Positions 22,395 through 30,049 of a stretch of DNA of 30,049 bases are shown piece by piece. Source of the DNA: JANOXC01 sp031418215 (lineage in GTDB: Bacteria > Bacteroidota > Bacteroidia > AKYH767-A > OLB10). Each line of letters begins with the position of its first letter. The first letter of the stretch is position 1. The notes below the pieces were generated by a model that was not told the DNA's origin, did no database searches, and saw nothing but the letters and a program-made list of their open reading frames with translations. A program made the position numbers and the translations under genes. The stretch is taken from the NCBI GenBank assembly GCA_031418215.1, contig JANOXC010000011.1, forward strand, positions 1-30,049, given 5' to 3'.

Positions 22395-23144
22395 TCAATC
22401 AAACAATTGCGCGAGTTCTTCAAACGTTAGTACACTTTTCTGATCATAGGAATAATCTTCAACAATTACTCCTTCCTTCATCATCAACAAACGATTCCCA
22501 TAACGCAATGCATCTTTCAAATGATGTGTAACCAATAAAGCTGTTAGATTATGTTTTTGAATAATCTCCTGCGCTTTTTCCATTACCAAAACAGAAGAAC
22601 GAGGGTCAAGTGCTGCAGTAGGTTCATCAAGCAACATGATTTGACATTCATCCATAATACCCATTACCAAAGTTAATGCTTGTCGTTGTCCGCCGGAAAG
22701 ACTACCCATGGGTTTGTCAATGCCGTTTTCCATGCCCATTTTTAAAAAACTGATTTTCTCCTTTACTATATCTGTAAAAGCTTTATCCGTTCCTATATGC
22801 AATCCTTTTCTTTGGGTACGCAAGCTCGCCAATCGAAAATTTTCCAATATGTTAAGGTCCGGCGCTGTTCCCAGCATTGGATTTTGAAAAATTCGGCTGA
22901 TATATTTACTTCTTTTATGTTCAGGCCATTCTGTTACATCATTGTCGTCAATATATATATTACCTGAATCAGGAAGTATATTACCGGCAATGCAATTCAA
23001 CAAAGTTGATTTTCCCGATCCGTTTGCCCCAACAACAACAATGAATTCTTTTGCTGAAATGTTTATGGATATATTTTGCAGGGCCACTGTTTCTGTTACC
23101 AGGCCTTTATTAAAAGTTTTGCTAACTTTTTCCAATTGTATCAT
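22395..23144 (-). CDS. ABC transporter ATP-binding protein
   Basis: Cytoplasmic ATPase of a three-gene import-type ABC system. In the 249-residue protein the Walker A is GANGSGKST (39-47), the Q-loop RIFQNPMLGT (about 84-93), the signature LSGGQ (149-153), Walker B IMLLDE (169-174), the D-loop SALD-like AALD and the H-loop histidine in LLVTHHLKDAL. The sequence resembles ATPases paired with LivH-like permeases and ABC_sub_bind lipoproteins (TrpZ-like). It overlaps the permease gene by four bases, implying coupled translation. Last gene of the operon. Confidence 0.92.
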   Translation of the reverse strand: MIQLEKVSKTFNKGLVTETVALQNISINISAKEFIVVVGANGSGKSTLLNCIAGNILPDSGNIYIDDNDVTEWPEHKRSKYISRIFQNPMLGTAPDLNILENFRLASLRTQRKGLHIGTDKAFTDIVKEKISFLKMGMENGIDKPMGSLSGGQRQALTLVMGIMDECQIMLLDEPTAALDPRSSVLVMEKAQEIIQKHNLTALLVTHHLKDALRYGNRLLMMKEGVIVEDYSYDQKSVLTFEELAQLFD

Positions 23145-24013
23145 CGTGCCGTTACTTTTTTAGAGGTGCTGATAGCGACAATGAACAAAACAATAATTGC
23201 AGTGATGAGTTTCAAGTAGTTCGGATTCAATCCAAAGGAAAGTGCTGCAGCAATGATGCATCGGAAGAGTATTGATCCTGCAATCACAGCCAACACATTA
23301 TATATAATTCCTTTCGACATCCAGCGGTGCAACAACGCTTCACCAATCATTACAGATCCCAATCCTGAAACCACAATGCCTATTCCCATATTGATATCTG
23401 CAAAACCCTGGTATTGCGCAATTAAATATCCGCTCAAAGCAGTAAAGCCGTTTGCAATGGCAAGTCCTGCAATTTTCATTGTATTGGTATTTACTCCAAG
23501 GGAACGCACCATTGCTTCGCTGTTCCCTGTTGCACGCATGGCAATGCCAAAATCTGTTTTTAACAACCACGTAATAAAGAGTATTAAAAGTACTACGATG
23601 AATATCAAAATAAATTTAACGGCATTGTCGTGACTGATAAAAGGAAGTAGTGAATAAATATCATTCACATTGATCAATGGAATATTTGATCTGCCCATTA
23701 CCATTAAATTGATTGAATAGAGGGCAGTCATAACCAAAATTCCGGCTAGTAAAGGATGTATTTTGAATCGAGTCAATATCCATCCTGTTGTTGCTCCAGA
23801 TAACATACCGCCAAAAATTGCAAGGATCATTGTTGGAAAAGGATGAAATCCTCCCGTAATCATGACAGCCGTTATTGCCCCACCCAACGTATAACTTCCA
23901 TCAGTAGTGATGTCAGGAATATTAAAAATACGCAAAGAAAGAAATACACCGAGGCCAAGCGCAGAATATCCTAATCCTTGTAACAATGCGGTCAGAAAAA
24001 AATCGTAACTCAA
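23141..24013 (-). CDS. ABC transporter permease, LivH/BPD_transp_2 type
   Basis: A 290-residue integral inner-membrane permease with about eight hydrophobic segments. It opens LLQGLGYSALGLGVFLSLRI and FNIPDITTDGSYTLGGA, the latter a conserved element of putative tryptophan/amino-acid-type ABC permeases, and later has the coupling-helix-like LKTDFGIAMRATGNSEAMVRSLGVNT. Homologues pair with an ABC_sub_bind lipoprotein and an ATPase, as here. The substrate is undetermined: amino acids, nucleosides or other small organics are all possible. It lies 70 bases downstream of the lipoprotein gene, a gap filled by a heptad repeat array, and overlaps the ATPase gene. Confidence 0.88.
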   Translation of the reverse strand: MSYDFFLTALLQGLGYSALGLGVFLSLRIFNIPDITTDGSYTLGGAITAVMITGGFHPFPTMILAIFGGMLSGATTGWILTRFKIHPLLAGILVMTALYSINLMVMGRSNIPLINVNDIYSLLPFISHDNAVKFILIFIVVLLILFITWLLKTDFGIAMRATGNSEAMVRSLGVNTNTMKIAGLAIANGFTALSGYLIAQYQGFADINMGIGIVVSGLGSVMIGEALLHRWMSKGIIYNVLAVIAGSILFRCIIAAALSFGLNPNYLKLITAIIVLFIVAISTSKKVTAR

Positions 24014-24015
24014 TT

Positions 24016-24050
24016 TAGTTTGGAGTTGTTAGTTCGGTGTTCGGAGACAA
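24016..24050. repeat. 7-bp-period degenerate tandem repeat inside ABC operon
   Basis: Five heptads (TAGTTTG, GAGTTGT, TAGTTCG, GTGTTCG, GAGACAA). The reverse complement matches the NNNAACT family at 5852-5879. It lies three bases upstream of the permease start, in the gap after the lipoprotein gene, with no enclosed ORF. Confidence 0.65.
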
Positions 24051-24082
24051 AGATTAAATTAATTTTTGCAAAAAAGTTAAGG

Positions 24083-25045
24083 TTATTTAACCGGTACAAA
24101 AGTGCTATCGGGTATGATCATAAATTTAGTAGCTTGCGCGACATTGTAAACGCGCTTGCGGACTTTTACAATTTCAGGTTGTAAGCCATTGGTATTTTTT
24201 TGTTTTAGGAACAGGGCAGCTTGTAATCCCGATTGGTAACCCCATTGGTAAAAATCGGCCCCAAAACTAGCCACAGCACCTCGTGCCACTAAACCTGCTT
24301 CGCTGGTAAAAATGGGTATTCCTTTCTTATCACAACTTTGAACTACTGTTTCAAAAGAAGCAAATATCACATTGTCGGGCAATGCGAAAAACACATCGAT
24401 GTTTTTACTTAACAACGACTGCATGACAAGTTGCGTTTCAGAAGAATTGTTGACAGGCAATGCTTCCAATTGTATCCCCAGTTTTTCACAACCTGATTGA
24501 AGCTTATTAAATGCATCCCGGCTCTGTGGTTCTGATTGATTATATATAGTACCAACTACTTTTGTTGCCGGCTTTAATTGTTTAATGAGTGTTACAGCCG
24601 TATCCAAATAATCAAGCGTTTCATAAACACCAAAAAGGTTAGCCGGAGCCTTGCCTGCTCCATCAGTCAGTTTGGCAATATCAGGCCGTGGCGATACCAT
24701 CATGAAAACCGGTATTGATTTATTGCGCTGTACAGTAGTGATGGTGGAAAGGGTTACATTGGTGCCAATCAGCAAAGGGTGTTTTGATATAATTAAATCA
24801 CAGGCTTGCCCCAATGTTGGAATATCGCCTTGTGCATTGGCATATTCAATTGATATTGTAGAATCCTTTTCTGAAAAGCCATTGGCTGCCAATGCATCAA
24901 AAAATCCTTTTTTGGCCAGGGCAATCGTTGGGTCTTCAATGAAATCAAGGAAACCAACTACAGGAACTTCATGAGTCGGATCACTCCCTTTACAGTTGAT
25001 GAAGAAAGTAATTACCAACAGCAGAAGAATATTCTTATTGTGCAT
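24083..25045 (-). CDS. ABC transporter substrate-binding lipoprotein (ABC_sub_bind family)
   Basis: Envelope-anchored solute-binding component. I start it at 25045, which gives MHNKNILLLLVITFFINCKG, a lipoprotein signal with the modified cysteine at C18; a longer frame from 25138 would bury this behind unrelated residues. The mature part (EVPVVGFLDFIEDPTIALAK, DSTISIEYANAQGD, SIPVFMMVSPRPD, then VGTIYNQSEPQS, FFALPDNVI and PIFTSEAGLVARGAVASFG) follows the bilobal ABC_sub_bind (TrpX-like) pattern over 320 residues. First gene of the operon with its own promoter candidate (25066-25099), divergent from recJ. The ligand is not readable from sequence. Confidence 0.88.
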   Translation of the reverse strand: MHNKNILLLLVITFFINCKGSDPTHEVPVVGFLDFIEDPTIALAKKGFFDALAANGFSEKDSTISIEYANAQGDIPTLGQACDLIISKHPLLIGTNVTLSTITTVQRNKSIPVFMMVSPRPDIAKLTDGAGKAPANLFGVYETLDYLDTAVTLIKQLKPATKVVGTIYNQSEPQSRDAFNKLQSGCEKLGIQLEALPVNNSSETQLVMQSLLSKNIDVFFALPDNVIFASFETVVQSCDKKGIPIFTSEAGLVARGAVASFGADFYQWGYQSGLQAALFLKQKNTNGLQPEIVKVRKRVYNVAQATKFMIIPDSTFVPVK

Positions 25046-25065
25046 TATGAAGATGTTTAACAGGT

Positions 25066-25099
25066 CAAAATTAGGGAAAGATGATTGATTAGAAACAAA
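25066..25099 (-). promoter_or_regulatory. Promoter of ABC importer operon
   Basis: On the minus strand, TTTG (25096-25099) is followed after 22 bases by TAATTTTG (25066-25073), matching the Bacteroidota -33/-7 pattern TTTG / TAnnTTTG. The -7 box is 20 bases before the chosen ATG at 25045, which also supports that start over 25138. Confidence 0.5.
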
Positions 25100-25202
25100 T
25101 AAGTATGATTTATAGTCGATGAGTTTATATATTGCCAATAGAATGGTTGCTAAATATAAGTATTGATGGAGGCGTTAGTTTGTCAATAACTTTACTTAAT
25201 GA

Positions 25203-25235
25203 TTTGGTATTGATAGTGCGACTGTCTTATATTTG
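25203..25235 (+). promoter_or_regulatory. Promoter of recJ
   Basis: TTTG (25203-25206), a 21-base spacer and TATATTTG (25228-25235) give a full match to the Bacteroidota primary-sigma consensus TTTG / TAnnTTTG. The predicted 5' leader before the recJ ATG is about 25 bases. Confidence 0.6.
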
Positions 25236-25267
25236 TTAGTTATATATTACAGTTACATTTTTATTAG

Positions 25268-26995
25268 ATGGAAAAGCGCTGGGTTTTAAAGGCAGATGGG
25301 GATGCAGAAATTGTTGAGCATTTAGCTGAACATTTAAAGATTAATCCCATGCTTATTAACTTATTGGCTCAGCGTGGCATCACCACTTTTGAAGAAGCAA
25401 GAAACTTTTTTAGGCCATCATTAGATCATCTGCACGACCCTTTTTTAATGAAGGATATGGATGTGGCTGTTGAACGTATTGAAGAAGCAATTCGTCAGCG
25501 CGAAAATATATTAGTTTATGGCGATTATGATGTTGATGGCACCACAGCGGTTTCCATCGTTTACACTTTCTTAAAAACGTTACACGGTGAAGTTGGATTT
25601 TATATTCCTGATCGTTACAAAGAAGGTTATGGTATCAGCAAGCAGGGAATTGATTTTGCCAAGGAAAATAATTATTCACTTATCATTGCTTTGGACTGCG
25701 GTATAAAATCTGTTGAGAAAATTGCCTATGCAAAAGAGCAAGGTGTTGAATTTATTATCTGTGATCACCATCGTCCGGGCGATAAACTTCCTGCAGCAAC
25801 CGCAGTACTTGACCCTAAGCGCAATGATTGTAATTATCCATTTAAAGAACTCAGCGGCTGTGGTGTTGGTTTCAAATTAATACAGGCCATTGCCCAACAA
25901 AACAATATTCCTTTCAACCAAATTGAACAGTACCTTGATTTAGTTGCTGTAAGTATTGCTGCTGATATTGTACCTATCACCGGCGAGAATCGCATACTGG
26001 CTTTCTATGGCTTGCAACACTTGAATCGTGAACCGCGCCCTGGAATAAAAGCAATATTGGAATTAAGCGGATTTAAAAAGGAATTAACGATAAGTGATGT
26101 GGTTTTTAGTATTGCTCCCCGTATCAATGCAGCCGGAAGAATTGAACAAGGAACAAAAGCTGTTGAGTTATTAATTTCTAAAAATGAAGACCTTGCTTCT
26201 TTTCTTGGAGACGATATCAATGAAAATAATATCACCCGAAAAGGATTAGACGCACAAATTACGGAACATGCTTTGCAGATTGTAGAGCAGGATCCTGATT
26301 TTTTATTACGTAAGTCGACCGTTGTTTATCACCCTGAATGGCATAAAGGTGTTATTGGAATAGTGGCGTCCAGACTAACCGATAGGTATTATCGCCCTAC
26401 CATCGTATTAACAAAAAGTAATGGCCACGTTTCCGGTTCTGCACGTTCTGTTAAAGATTTTGATGTATATAATGCAATCGAAAGTTGCAGTGACCTGCTT
26501 GAGCAATTTGGCGGGCATATGTATGCAGCAGGACTTACCATGAAAGAGGAAAACGTTCCTGCATTCATTGAACGGTTCGAGGAAATTGTTTCTTCAACAA
26601 TAAAGGAATACATGTTGACACGTGAGATTGAAGTTGATGCAATGTTAAATCTAAAAGATATTACACCTCACTTCTATAAGATCCTTATGCAATTCGCTCC
26701 ATTCGGACCTGGTAATATGGCGCCAATATTCAGAACAGACAGTGTAATAGATAATGGCAAAGGACGTATAGTGGGGAATAATCATTTAAAGCTTACATTG
26801 TCGCAAGACGGGTTGAACCAAAATGTTTTTGATGGAATTGCTTTTCAGTTAGGACATCATCATCCCATGATAGAGTCAAGCGAACCTTTTGACATTGTAT
26901 ACCACGTTGAAGAAAACAACTTTAATGGCCGCACGAATTTGCAGCTTAATATTAAAGATTTGAAGTTCGCCCGTGATAGGGTGATGGCTGATTGA
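25268..26995 (+). CDS. recJ: Single-stranded-DNA-specific exonuclease RecJ
   Basis: 5'-3' single-strand DNA exonuclease acting in recombination and repair. The 575-residue protein is full length for RecJ and carries the DHH phosphoesterase motifs: VYGDYDVDGTTA (84-95, motif I), a motif LIIALDCGIKS (about 138-148), ICDHHRPGD (D166, H167, H168, motif III), and SGCGVGFKL with AADIVPITGENR after it. The DHHA1 domain follows with HPEWHKGVIGIVASRL and SGSARS, then GGHMYAAGLTM, and an OB-fold-like C-terminus (NNHLKLTLSQDG and FDIVYHVEENNFNG). ATG start. It converges with the outer-membrane protein gene, only four bases separating the stops, and diverges from the ABC operon. Confidence 0.95.
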   Translation: MEKRWVLKADGDAEIVEHLAEHLKINPMLINLLAQRGITTFEEARNFFRPSLDHLHDPFLMKDMDVAVERIEEAIRQRENILVYGDYDVDGTTAVSIVYTFLKTLHGEVGFYIPDRYKEGYGISKQGIDFAKENNYSLIIALDCGIKSVEKIAYAKEQGVEFIICDHHRPGDKLPAATAVLDPKRNDCNYPFKELSGCGVGFKLIQAIAQQNNIPFNQIEQYLDLVAVSIAADIVPITGENRILAFYGLQHLNREPRPGIKAILELSGFKKELTISDVVFSIAPRINAAGRIEQGTKAVELLISKNEDLASFLGDDINENNITRKGLDAQITEHALQIVEQDPDFLLRKSTVVYHPEWHKGVIGIVASRLTDRYYRPTIVLTKSNGHVSGSARSVKDFDVYNAIESCSDLLEQFGGHMYAAGLTMKEENVPAFIERFEEIVSSTIKEYMLTREIEVDAMLNLKDITPHFYKILMQFAPFGPGNMAPIFRTDSVIDNGKGRIVGNNHLKLTLSQDGLNQNVFDGIAFQLGHHHPMIESSEPFDIVYHVEENNFNGRTNLQLNIKDLKFARDRVMAD

Positions 26996-26999
26996 GCCT

Positions 27000-27851
27000 T
27001 TATAGCCACATCCTGTAATACAATCCGGCTTTCAATATATAGCCATCATTGAAATCAACAGGAGTCTCTTTTTCATTTAAGAAACCAAAACCATAATTGC
27101 GTGCAACAGTGTGGCCGCATTCGAAGTTCAGTACGATGTTTTTTGTAATGTAATAGTCGACAAAGAGCTTAAGTTGACCTTCCTCAGGTAAGATATAGTC
27201 GTAGTAATTGATTTCCTTTAAGCGAAAGGAAGAAGTAATTCCTTTGTATACAAATCCGGAATGGAATATTTTAGAAATTTTATAATCAACAAACAAGTTA
27301 TTTGGCAACAGTCCAAATATGTTTAACCGATCATTTACTTTCCAATCACATCCAAGCAATGGCAGGAAATTATTTCCAAAAAACTCTTTATTGTAATATA
27401 CTCCCCCCTTTAAACTAAGCTTGCTGGAAATTATTCTTGTTGCAATGATAGCACCACCTAGTTGCCATACAACATTATTAAATGCACGCCCTTCTTCACT
27501 GCTGTAACGGGGAATGGCTGTTAGTGAAAACTTCCATTTCTCAGAAAGAGGTTTTACATAAGTGATAGGCAAATACCCGGTTTGAAATTTAGTGTAATTA
27601 TCTTGTACCATTAATTTCCAGGCATCAAGTCCGGCAGTGCAAATGAGCACTGATTTATTTTTGAATTGATGAGGATATGTAAAAACACCTGAATACCAAT
27701 TGGTGCTGGCATTGTATTTCGCATCACTTATTATTGAAGTGGGTCGAGTAATCACTGCCTGCACTGAAACAAGGTCGATGTATGGTTGGGATAAGGATGG
27801 TGTTGCTATGGAACAGAATAGGAAAAAATGTATGAAAGGATGAAATCGCAT
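27000..27851 (-). CDS. DUF6268-like outer-membrane beta-barrel protein
   Basis: A 283-residue exported protein with a signal peptide ending about SLSQ|PYIDL. The mature chain is rich in alternating aromatic/polar strands (NKSVLICTAGLDAWKLMV, WKFSLTAIPRYSS, LKGGVYYNKEFFGN, YYITKNIVLNFECGHTVARN) and ends in YYRMWL, a terminal aromatic pattern common in barrel proteins. It resembles the DUF6268 outer-membrane family of Bacteroidota, whose function is unknown; the family assignment is from memory and moderately sure. Its start overlaps the tdk stop by one base (TAATG), so the two are probably translationally coupled, although nothing in the sequence explains a functional link. Confidence 0.7.
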   Translation of the reverse strand: MRFHPFIHFFLFCSIATPSLSQPYIDLVSVQAVITRPTSIISDAKYNASTNWYSGVFTYPHQFKNKSVLICTAGLDAWKLMVQDNYTKFQTGYLPITYVKPLSEKWKFSLTAIPRYSSEEGRAFNNVVWQLGGAIIATRIISSKLSLKGGVYYNKEFFGNNFLPLLGCDWKVNDRLNIFGLLPNNLFVDYKISKIFHSGFVYKGITSSFRLKEINYYDYILPEEGQLKLFVDYYITKNIVLNFECGHTVARNYGFGFLNEKETPVDFNDGYILKAGLYYRMWL

Positions 27852-28441
27852 TATTCGACAGTTGCCAATTTCATTTCTTTAACAAAACAACTTCTGCATA
27901 AGGGAATGTAATTTTCTTTTTCACCTAAGAGGATCAATGATTCTTCTTTCGATGTGCGAAAAGAATGTGTGGCAAGGTCACCACAATTCATGCAGATGGC
28001 ATGTACTTTAGTGATGTAATCTGCTATTGCCAGCAAATGAGGCATAGGTCCAAAGGGTTTGCCAAGAAAATCCATATCAAGACCGGCTACAATAACCCTT
28101 GTTCCAGTATTTGCCAACTGCTCACATACATTCGGGAGTTCACTGTCGAAAAACTGCGCTTCATCAACTCCGATTACATCAACGTTGCTGCCAAATAGCA
28201 GGATGCTGGAGGAGGAAGGAACAGGCGTACTGTGTATTGCATTGGCATCATGTGAAACAATATTCGTTTCATCATAACGCTTGTCAAGCATCGGTTTAAA
28301 AATTTCTACCTGTAATTTGGCTATGCGTGCACGTTTCAGACGGCGGATCAACTCTTCTGTCTTGCCGGAAAACATGCTTCCGCAAACTACTTCAATCCAG
28401 CCTTTTCGTCTTTCCCTGTCCTTCGCCTGCTCAAGAAACAT
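27851..28441 (-). CDS. tdk: Thymidine kinase (type II, zinc-binding)
   Basis: Cytoplasmic salvage enzyme phosphorylating thymidine (and deoxyuridine) with ATP. The 196-residue protein has the P-loop GSMFSGKT (21-28), the catalytic DEAQFF (93-98), a lasso/substrate region with LDMDFLGKPFGPMP, and a zinc-binding lid with C150, C153 (CMNCG) and C182, C185 (CRSC). Length and order match tetrameric type II TK. ATG start. A -7-like TACTTTTG lies on the minus strand at 28459-28466, but no -33 box was found. Co-transcribed with the downstream beta-barrel gene by a one-base overlap. Confidence 0.95.
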   Translation of the reverse strand: MFLEQAKDRERRKGWIEVVCGSMFSGKTEELIRRLKRARIAKLQVEIFKPMLDKRYDETNIVSHDANAIHSTPVPSSSSILLFGSNVDVIGVDEAQFFDSELPNVCEQLANTGTRVIVAGLDMDFLGKPFGPMPHLLAIADYITKVHAICMNCGDLATHSFRTSKEESLILLGEKENYIPLCRSCFVKEMKLATVE

Positions 28442-28539
28442 TTTTATTGTCTTTAGGACAAAAGTAATTTAAAAACGGAAATATTAAAAACAGGTTTAAC
28501 GCATAGATTGGCAGGGGTTGCAGCCAATTATTACTAAAA

Positions 28540-28584
28540 TCAGCGTAATCAGAAGACCTGTTATGATCATTCTGTTTACGCTGA
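28540..28584. terminator. Inverted repeat after T9SS-sorted protein gene
   Basis: TCAGCGTAA at 28540-28548 is perfectly inverted at 28576-28584 (27-base loop), and AAATCAGC at 28537-28544 is also inverted at 28590-28597. Read in the minus direction it follows the stop of the T9SS-sorted gene, so it could terminate that transcript before tdk. It may equally be a dispersed repeat. Confidence 0.35.
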
Positions 28585-28606
28585 GTTAAGCTGATTTCTA
28601 AAATAT

Positions 28607-29872
28607 TTATTGAACGATGAAAGGCTTATTATAGGTTTTCCCGTTTTGAATAATTGACAAGTAATAAAATCCCTGGTTCAGGTTTTCAAGATTAATACTT
28701 ACATTGTTTAATTCACCGATTAACTGCGTGTCAACAGAACGAACAACCTGGCCCATTGAATTGGTAATGTTGATAACAGTAGCAGCATTGGTTTGCAATT
28801 TTGCAATAATTAGATTGATGTTGTTTTTTGCCGGGTTGGGATAAATGTTTAGGATGGGGTTAATGCTGTTTTCTCCAACACTGGTAGTTCCAATAAATTC
28901 CTTTGTAAAATTATATACACCATTTGCACTTCCGCCAAAACCGGTGAAAATCACTTTCCATAAACCCACATTATGATCCTGAACAAAATATACTAGCGAA
29001 TCTTCTATTGTCCATACATTATTGGCGAAATCATAGGTCTTCCAATTGTAACCAATAGTGTTGATGGAATCGCCCAACGTATAAGTTGAGGGTGATACAT
29101 TATTAACATCAACAGGATAAGCCTTCGCGCAATAAACACTGTCATTGCTTAACACGCCGGCCACTTTATATATATAAGGAGTTAAGGTAAGATACTGTGT
29201 AAATACCAGATCCCATGCATTGTACATCGGTTCACGGTCGATGGAAACATTATTCTGAAGGGAATAGTAAGCAAAGAACTTTCCCGCAAAAGCTGATTTG
29301 GTAAGCGATCCTGTTATTTCATTGCTTCCGTCAAGGTCAGCCCACCGGAAGTAATACACACCGCTGGTAAGCGATTCGATGATGAATTTTTTATATACAC
29401 CACTGGAGAGTTTAATGAAGTAAATAGAATCTCCGGAAACAATATGCGTAATAAAGTCATATACACCCCAGCCAAGGTCAAACTGGTTGGCGGTATCGAC
29501 GGTTCTGTTAAATGCTCCCCAATCCCAACTGATATCTGAGTTGTGTAATTCATAATTGGAATTAATAATTCCGGTAGTGTCTGCTGTTACCATGGTACTC
29601 CATTGAGCAGCACTTTTGTTAGCCATAAATAACTGCACGTTATTTTTGGAATTAATTAAGATGGATGCAGCAAAGCCCCGCAATTGAAATGCAATGTCCC
29701 AGTTGGTATTATCAACTGCAGGATAAGCGCCATTGGAAAGGCTGTAGAAAACCTGGTGTGTATAACCGGGGTTAATGGTTACAGTTTCACTTACAACTTG
29801 TGCATTAGTCTTGTTGCTAAAAAATCCAATGAACAGAAGAAACAATGTTAGAAATGGTATAAATTTTTTCAT
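28607..29872 (-). CDS. Secreted protein with two HmuY-like units and T9SS type A sorting domain
   Basis: A 421-residue secreted protein. The signal peptide is about residues 1-24 (ends TNAQ). Two similar units follow. Unit 1 has NWDIAFQ (W58, D59) and later YFIKLSSGVYKKFIIESL; unit 2 has AWDLVFTQY (W220, D221) and later VYFVQDHNVGLWKVIFTG with FGGSANGVYNF. The W-D motif plus a later Y-x-x-x..G-x-[YW]-K strand pattern resembles HmuY heme-binding proteins, so heme or cofactor capture at the surface is possible but not shown. Residues from about 338 (NPILNIYPNPAKNNINL to the terminal YNKPFIVQ) form a type IX secretion C-terminal sorting domain. A related gene lies just upstream (29893-30049). 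The ATG at 29872 is preceded by an AT-only TATATATAT leader. Confidence 0.8.
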   Translation of the reverse strand: MKKFIPFLTLFLLFIGFFSNKTNAQVVSETVTINPGYTHQVFYSLSNGAYPAVDNTNWDIAFQLRGFAASILINSKNNVQLFMANKSAAQWSTMVTADTTGIINSNYELHNSDISWDWGAFNRTVDTANQFDLGWGVYDFITHIVSGDSIYFIKLSSGVYKKFIIESLTSGVYYFRWADLDGSNEITGSLTKSAFAGKFFAYYSLQNNVSIDREPMYNAWDLVFTQYLTLTPYIYKVAGVLSNDSVYCAKAYPVDVNNVSPSTYTLGDSINTIGYNWKTYDFANNVWTIEDSLVYFVQDHNVGLWKVIFTGFGGSANGVYNFTKEFIGTTSVGENSINPILNIYPNPAKNNINLIIAKLQTNAATVINITNSMGQVVRSVDTQLIGELNNVSINLENLNQGFYYLSIIQNGKTYNKPFIVQ

Positions 29873-29892
29873 TTGTATATATATATTAATTG

Positions 29893-30049
29893 TTATAATC
29901 GTTGATAGTCAAAAGTAATGGAGCCGCTCTGACCTTGCTGATTATAGAAATCCAGGAAGCGGATCTTGAAATAGAATCCATCTTGGTCTCTCAAAACATA
30001 ATAGCGGTTGGGGACAATGGAATAGTTAAATGTGGCATCCACAACCTTC
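29893..30049 (-). CDS. HmuY-like protein, C-terminal fragment cut by window edge
   Basis: Reading inward from the right edge on the minus strand, an open frame of 51 residues (KVVDATFNYSIVPNRYYVLR, then DQDGFYFKIRFLDFYNQQGQ, ending SGSITFDYQRL) stops at 29893-29895. The pattern YYVLRDQDGFYFKIRFLDF followed by G-x-ITF-Y at the very end is that of the C-terminus of HmuY-family proteins. No T9SS tail is present. The start and most of the gene lie outside the window. It precedes, on the same strand, the T9SS-sorted protein with HmuY-like units, only 20 bases away, so the two are likely co-transcribed. Too short for a firm call. Confidence 0.65.
   Translation of the reverse strand, partial: KVVDATFNYSIVPNRYYVLRDQDGFYFKIRFLDFYNQQGQSGSITFDYQRL

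Noticed and set aside
24083..25138. Longer start for the ABC lipoprotein at 25138
   Set aside because: It would bury the lipoprotein signal and place the promoter-like boxes at 25066-25099 inside the coding region.

Overview
The window is about 30 kb of an AT-rich Bacteroidota chromosome, probably from the Chitinophagales/Sphingobacteriales side. The evidence is a type IX secretion (T9SS) C-terminal sorting domain, HmuY-like secreted proteins, a beta-barrel outer-membrane protein, promoter-like TTTG / TAnnTTTG boxes, near absence of Shine-Dalgarno sequences, and many short-period intergenic repeats. No rRNA, tRNA, phage or transposase gene was seen.

Positions 1-13706 form a purine-catabolism island. 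It starts with an NCS1 nucleobase/allantoin transporter (cut by the window edge), then xdhC on the minus strand. A plus-strand run follows: allantoinase (allB), allantoicase (alc), OHCU decarboxylase (uraD), 5-hydroxyisourate hydrolase (uraH), a DUF6986 CitE/HpcH-like lyase, and the membrane urate oxidase puuD with a C-terminal cytochrome c. After a repeat-rich gap and a small membrane protein, xdhA-xdhB run on the minus strand. Together they can take hypoxanthine/xanthine to urate, allantoin, allantoate and ureidoglycolate. No ureidoglycolate lyase is visible; the DUF6986 lyase is a candidate handler of the glyoxylate or related C2/C4 product.

Positions 13844-19940 form a reductive pyrimidine-catabolism operon diverging from xdhAB: dihydropyrimidinase (hydA), a beta-ureidopropionase-type nitrilase, and dihydropyrimidine dehydrogenase subunits preT and preA. 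Both gaps beside preT are filled by small cassettes. Each encodes a four-helix-bundle protein of the 23S-rRNA intervening-sequence (S23/IVP) superfamily and is bracketed by inverted arrays of degenerate 7-bp repeats. The two proteins belong to different subfamilies and the heptads differ in sequence, but the architecture is the same. This is the most interesting structure in the window. The second cassette's gene carries a one-base frameshift.

Positions 20086-30049 are mixed: a DinB/YfiT-like protein, a small secreted protein, a frameshifted SMR transporter, a GNAT acetyltransferase, a three-gene ABC importer (lipoprotein, permease, ATPase), recJ with a good promoter candidate, a DUF6268-like outer-membrane protein, thymidine kinase, a secreted protein with two HmuY-like units plus a T9SS tail, and the 3' end of another HmuY-like gene at the right edge.

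Intergenic DNA holds several families of 7-, 8- and 11-bp-period repeats and several palindromic repeats. All functional calls come from reading motifs and families by eye; no database search was run.
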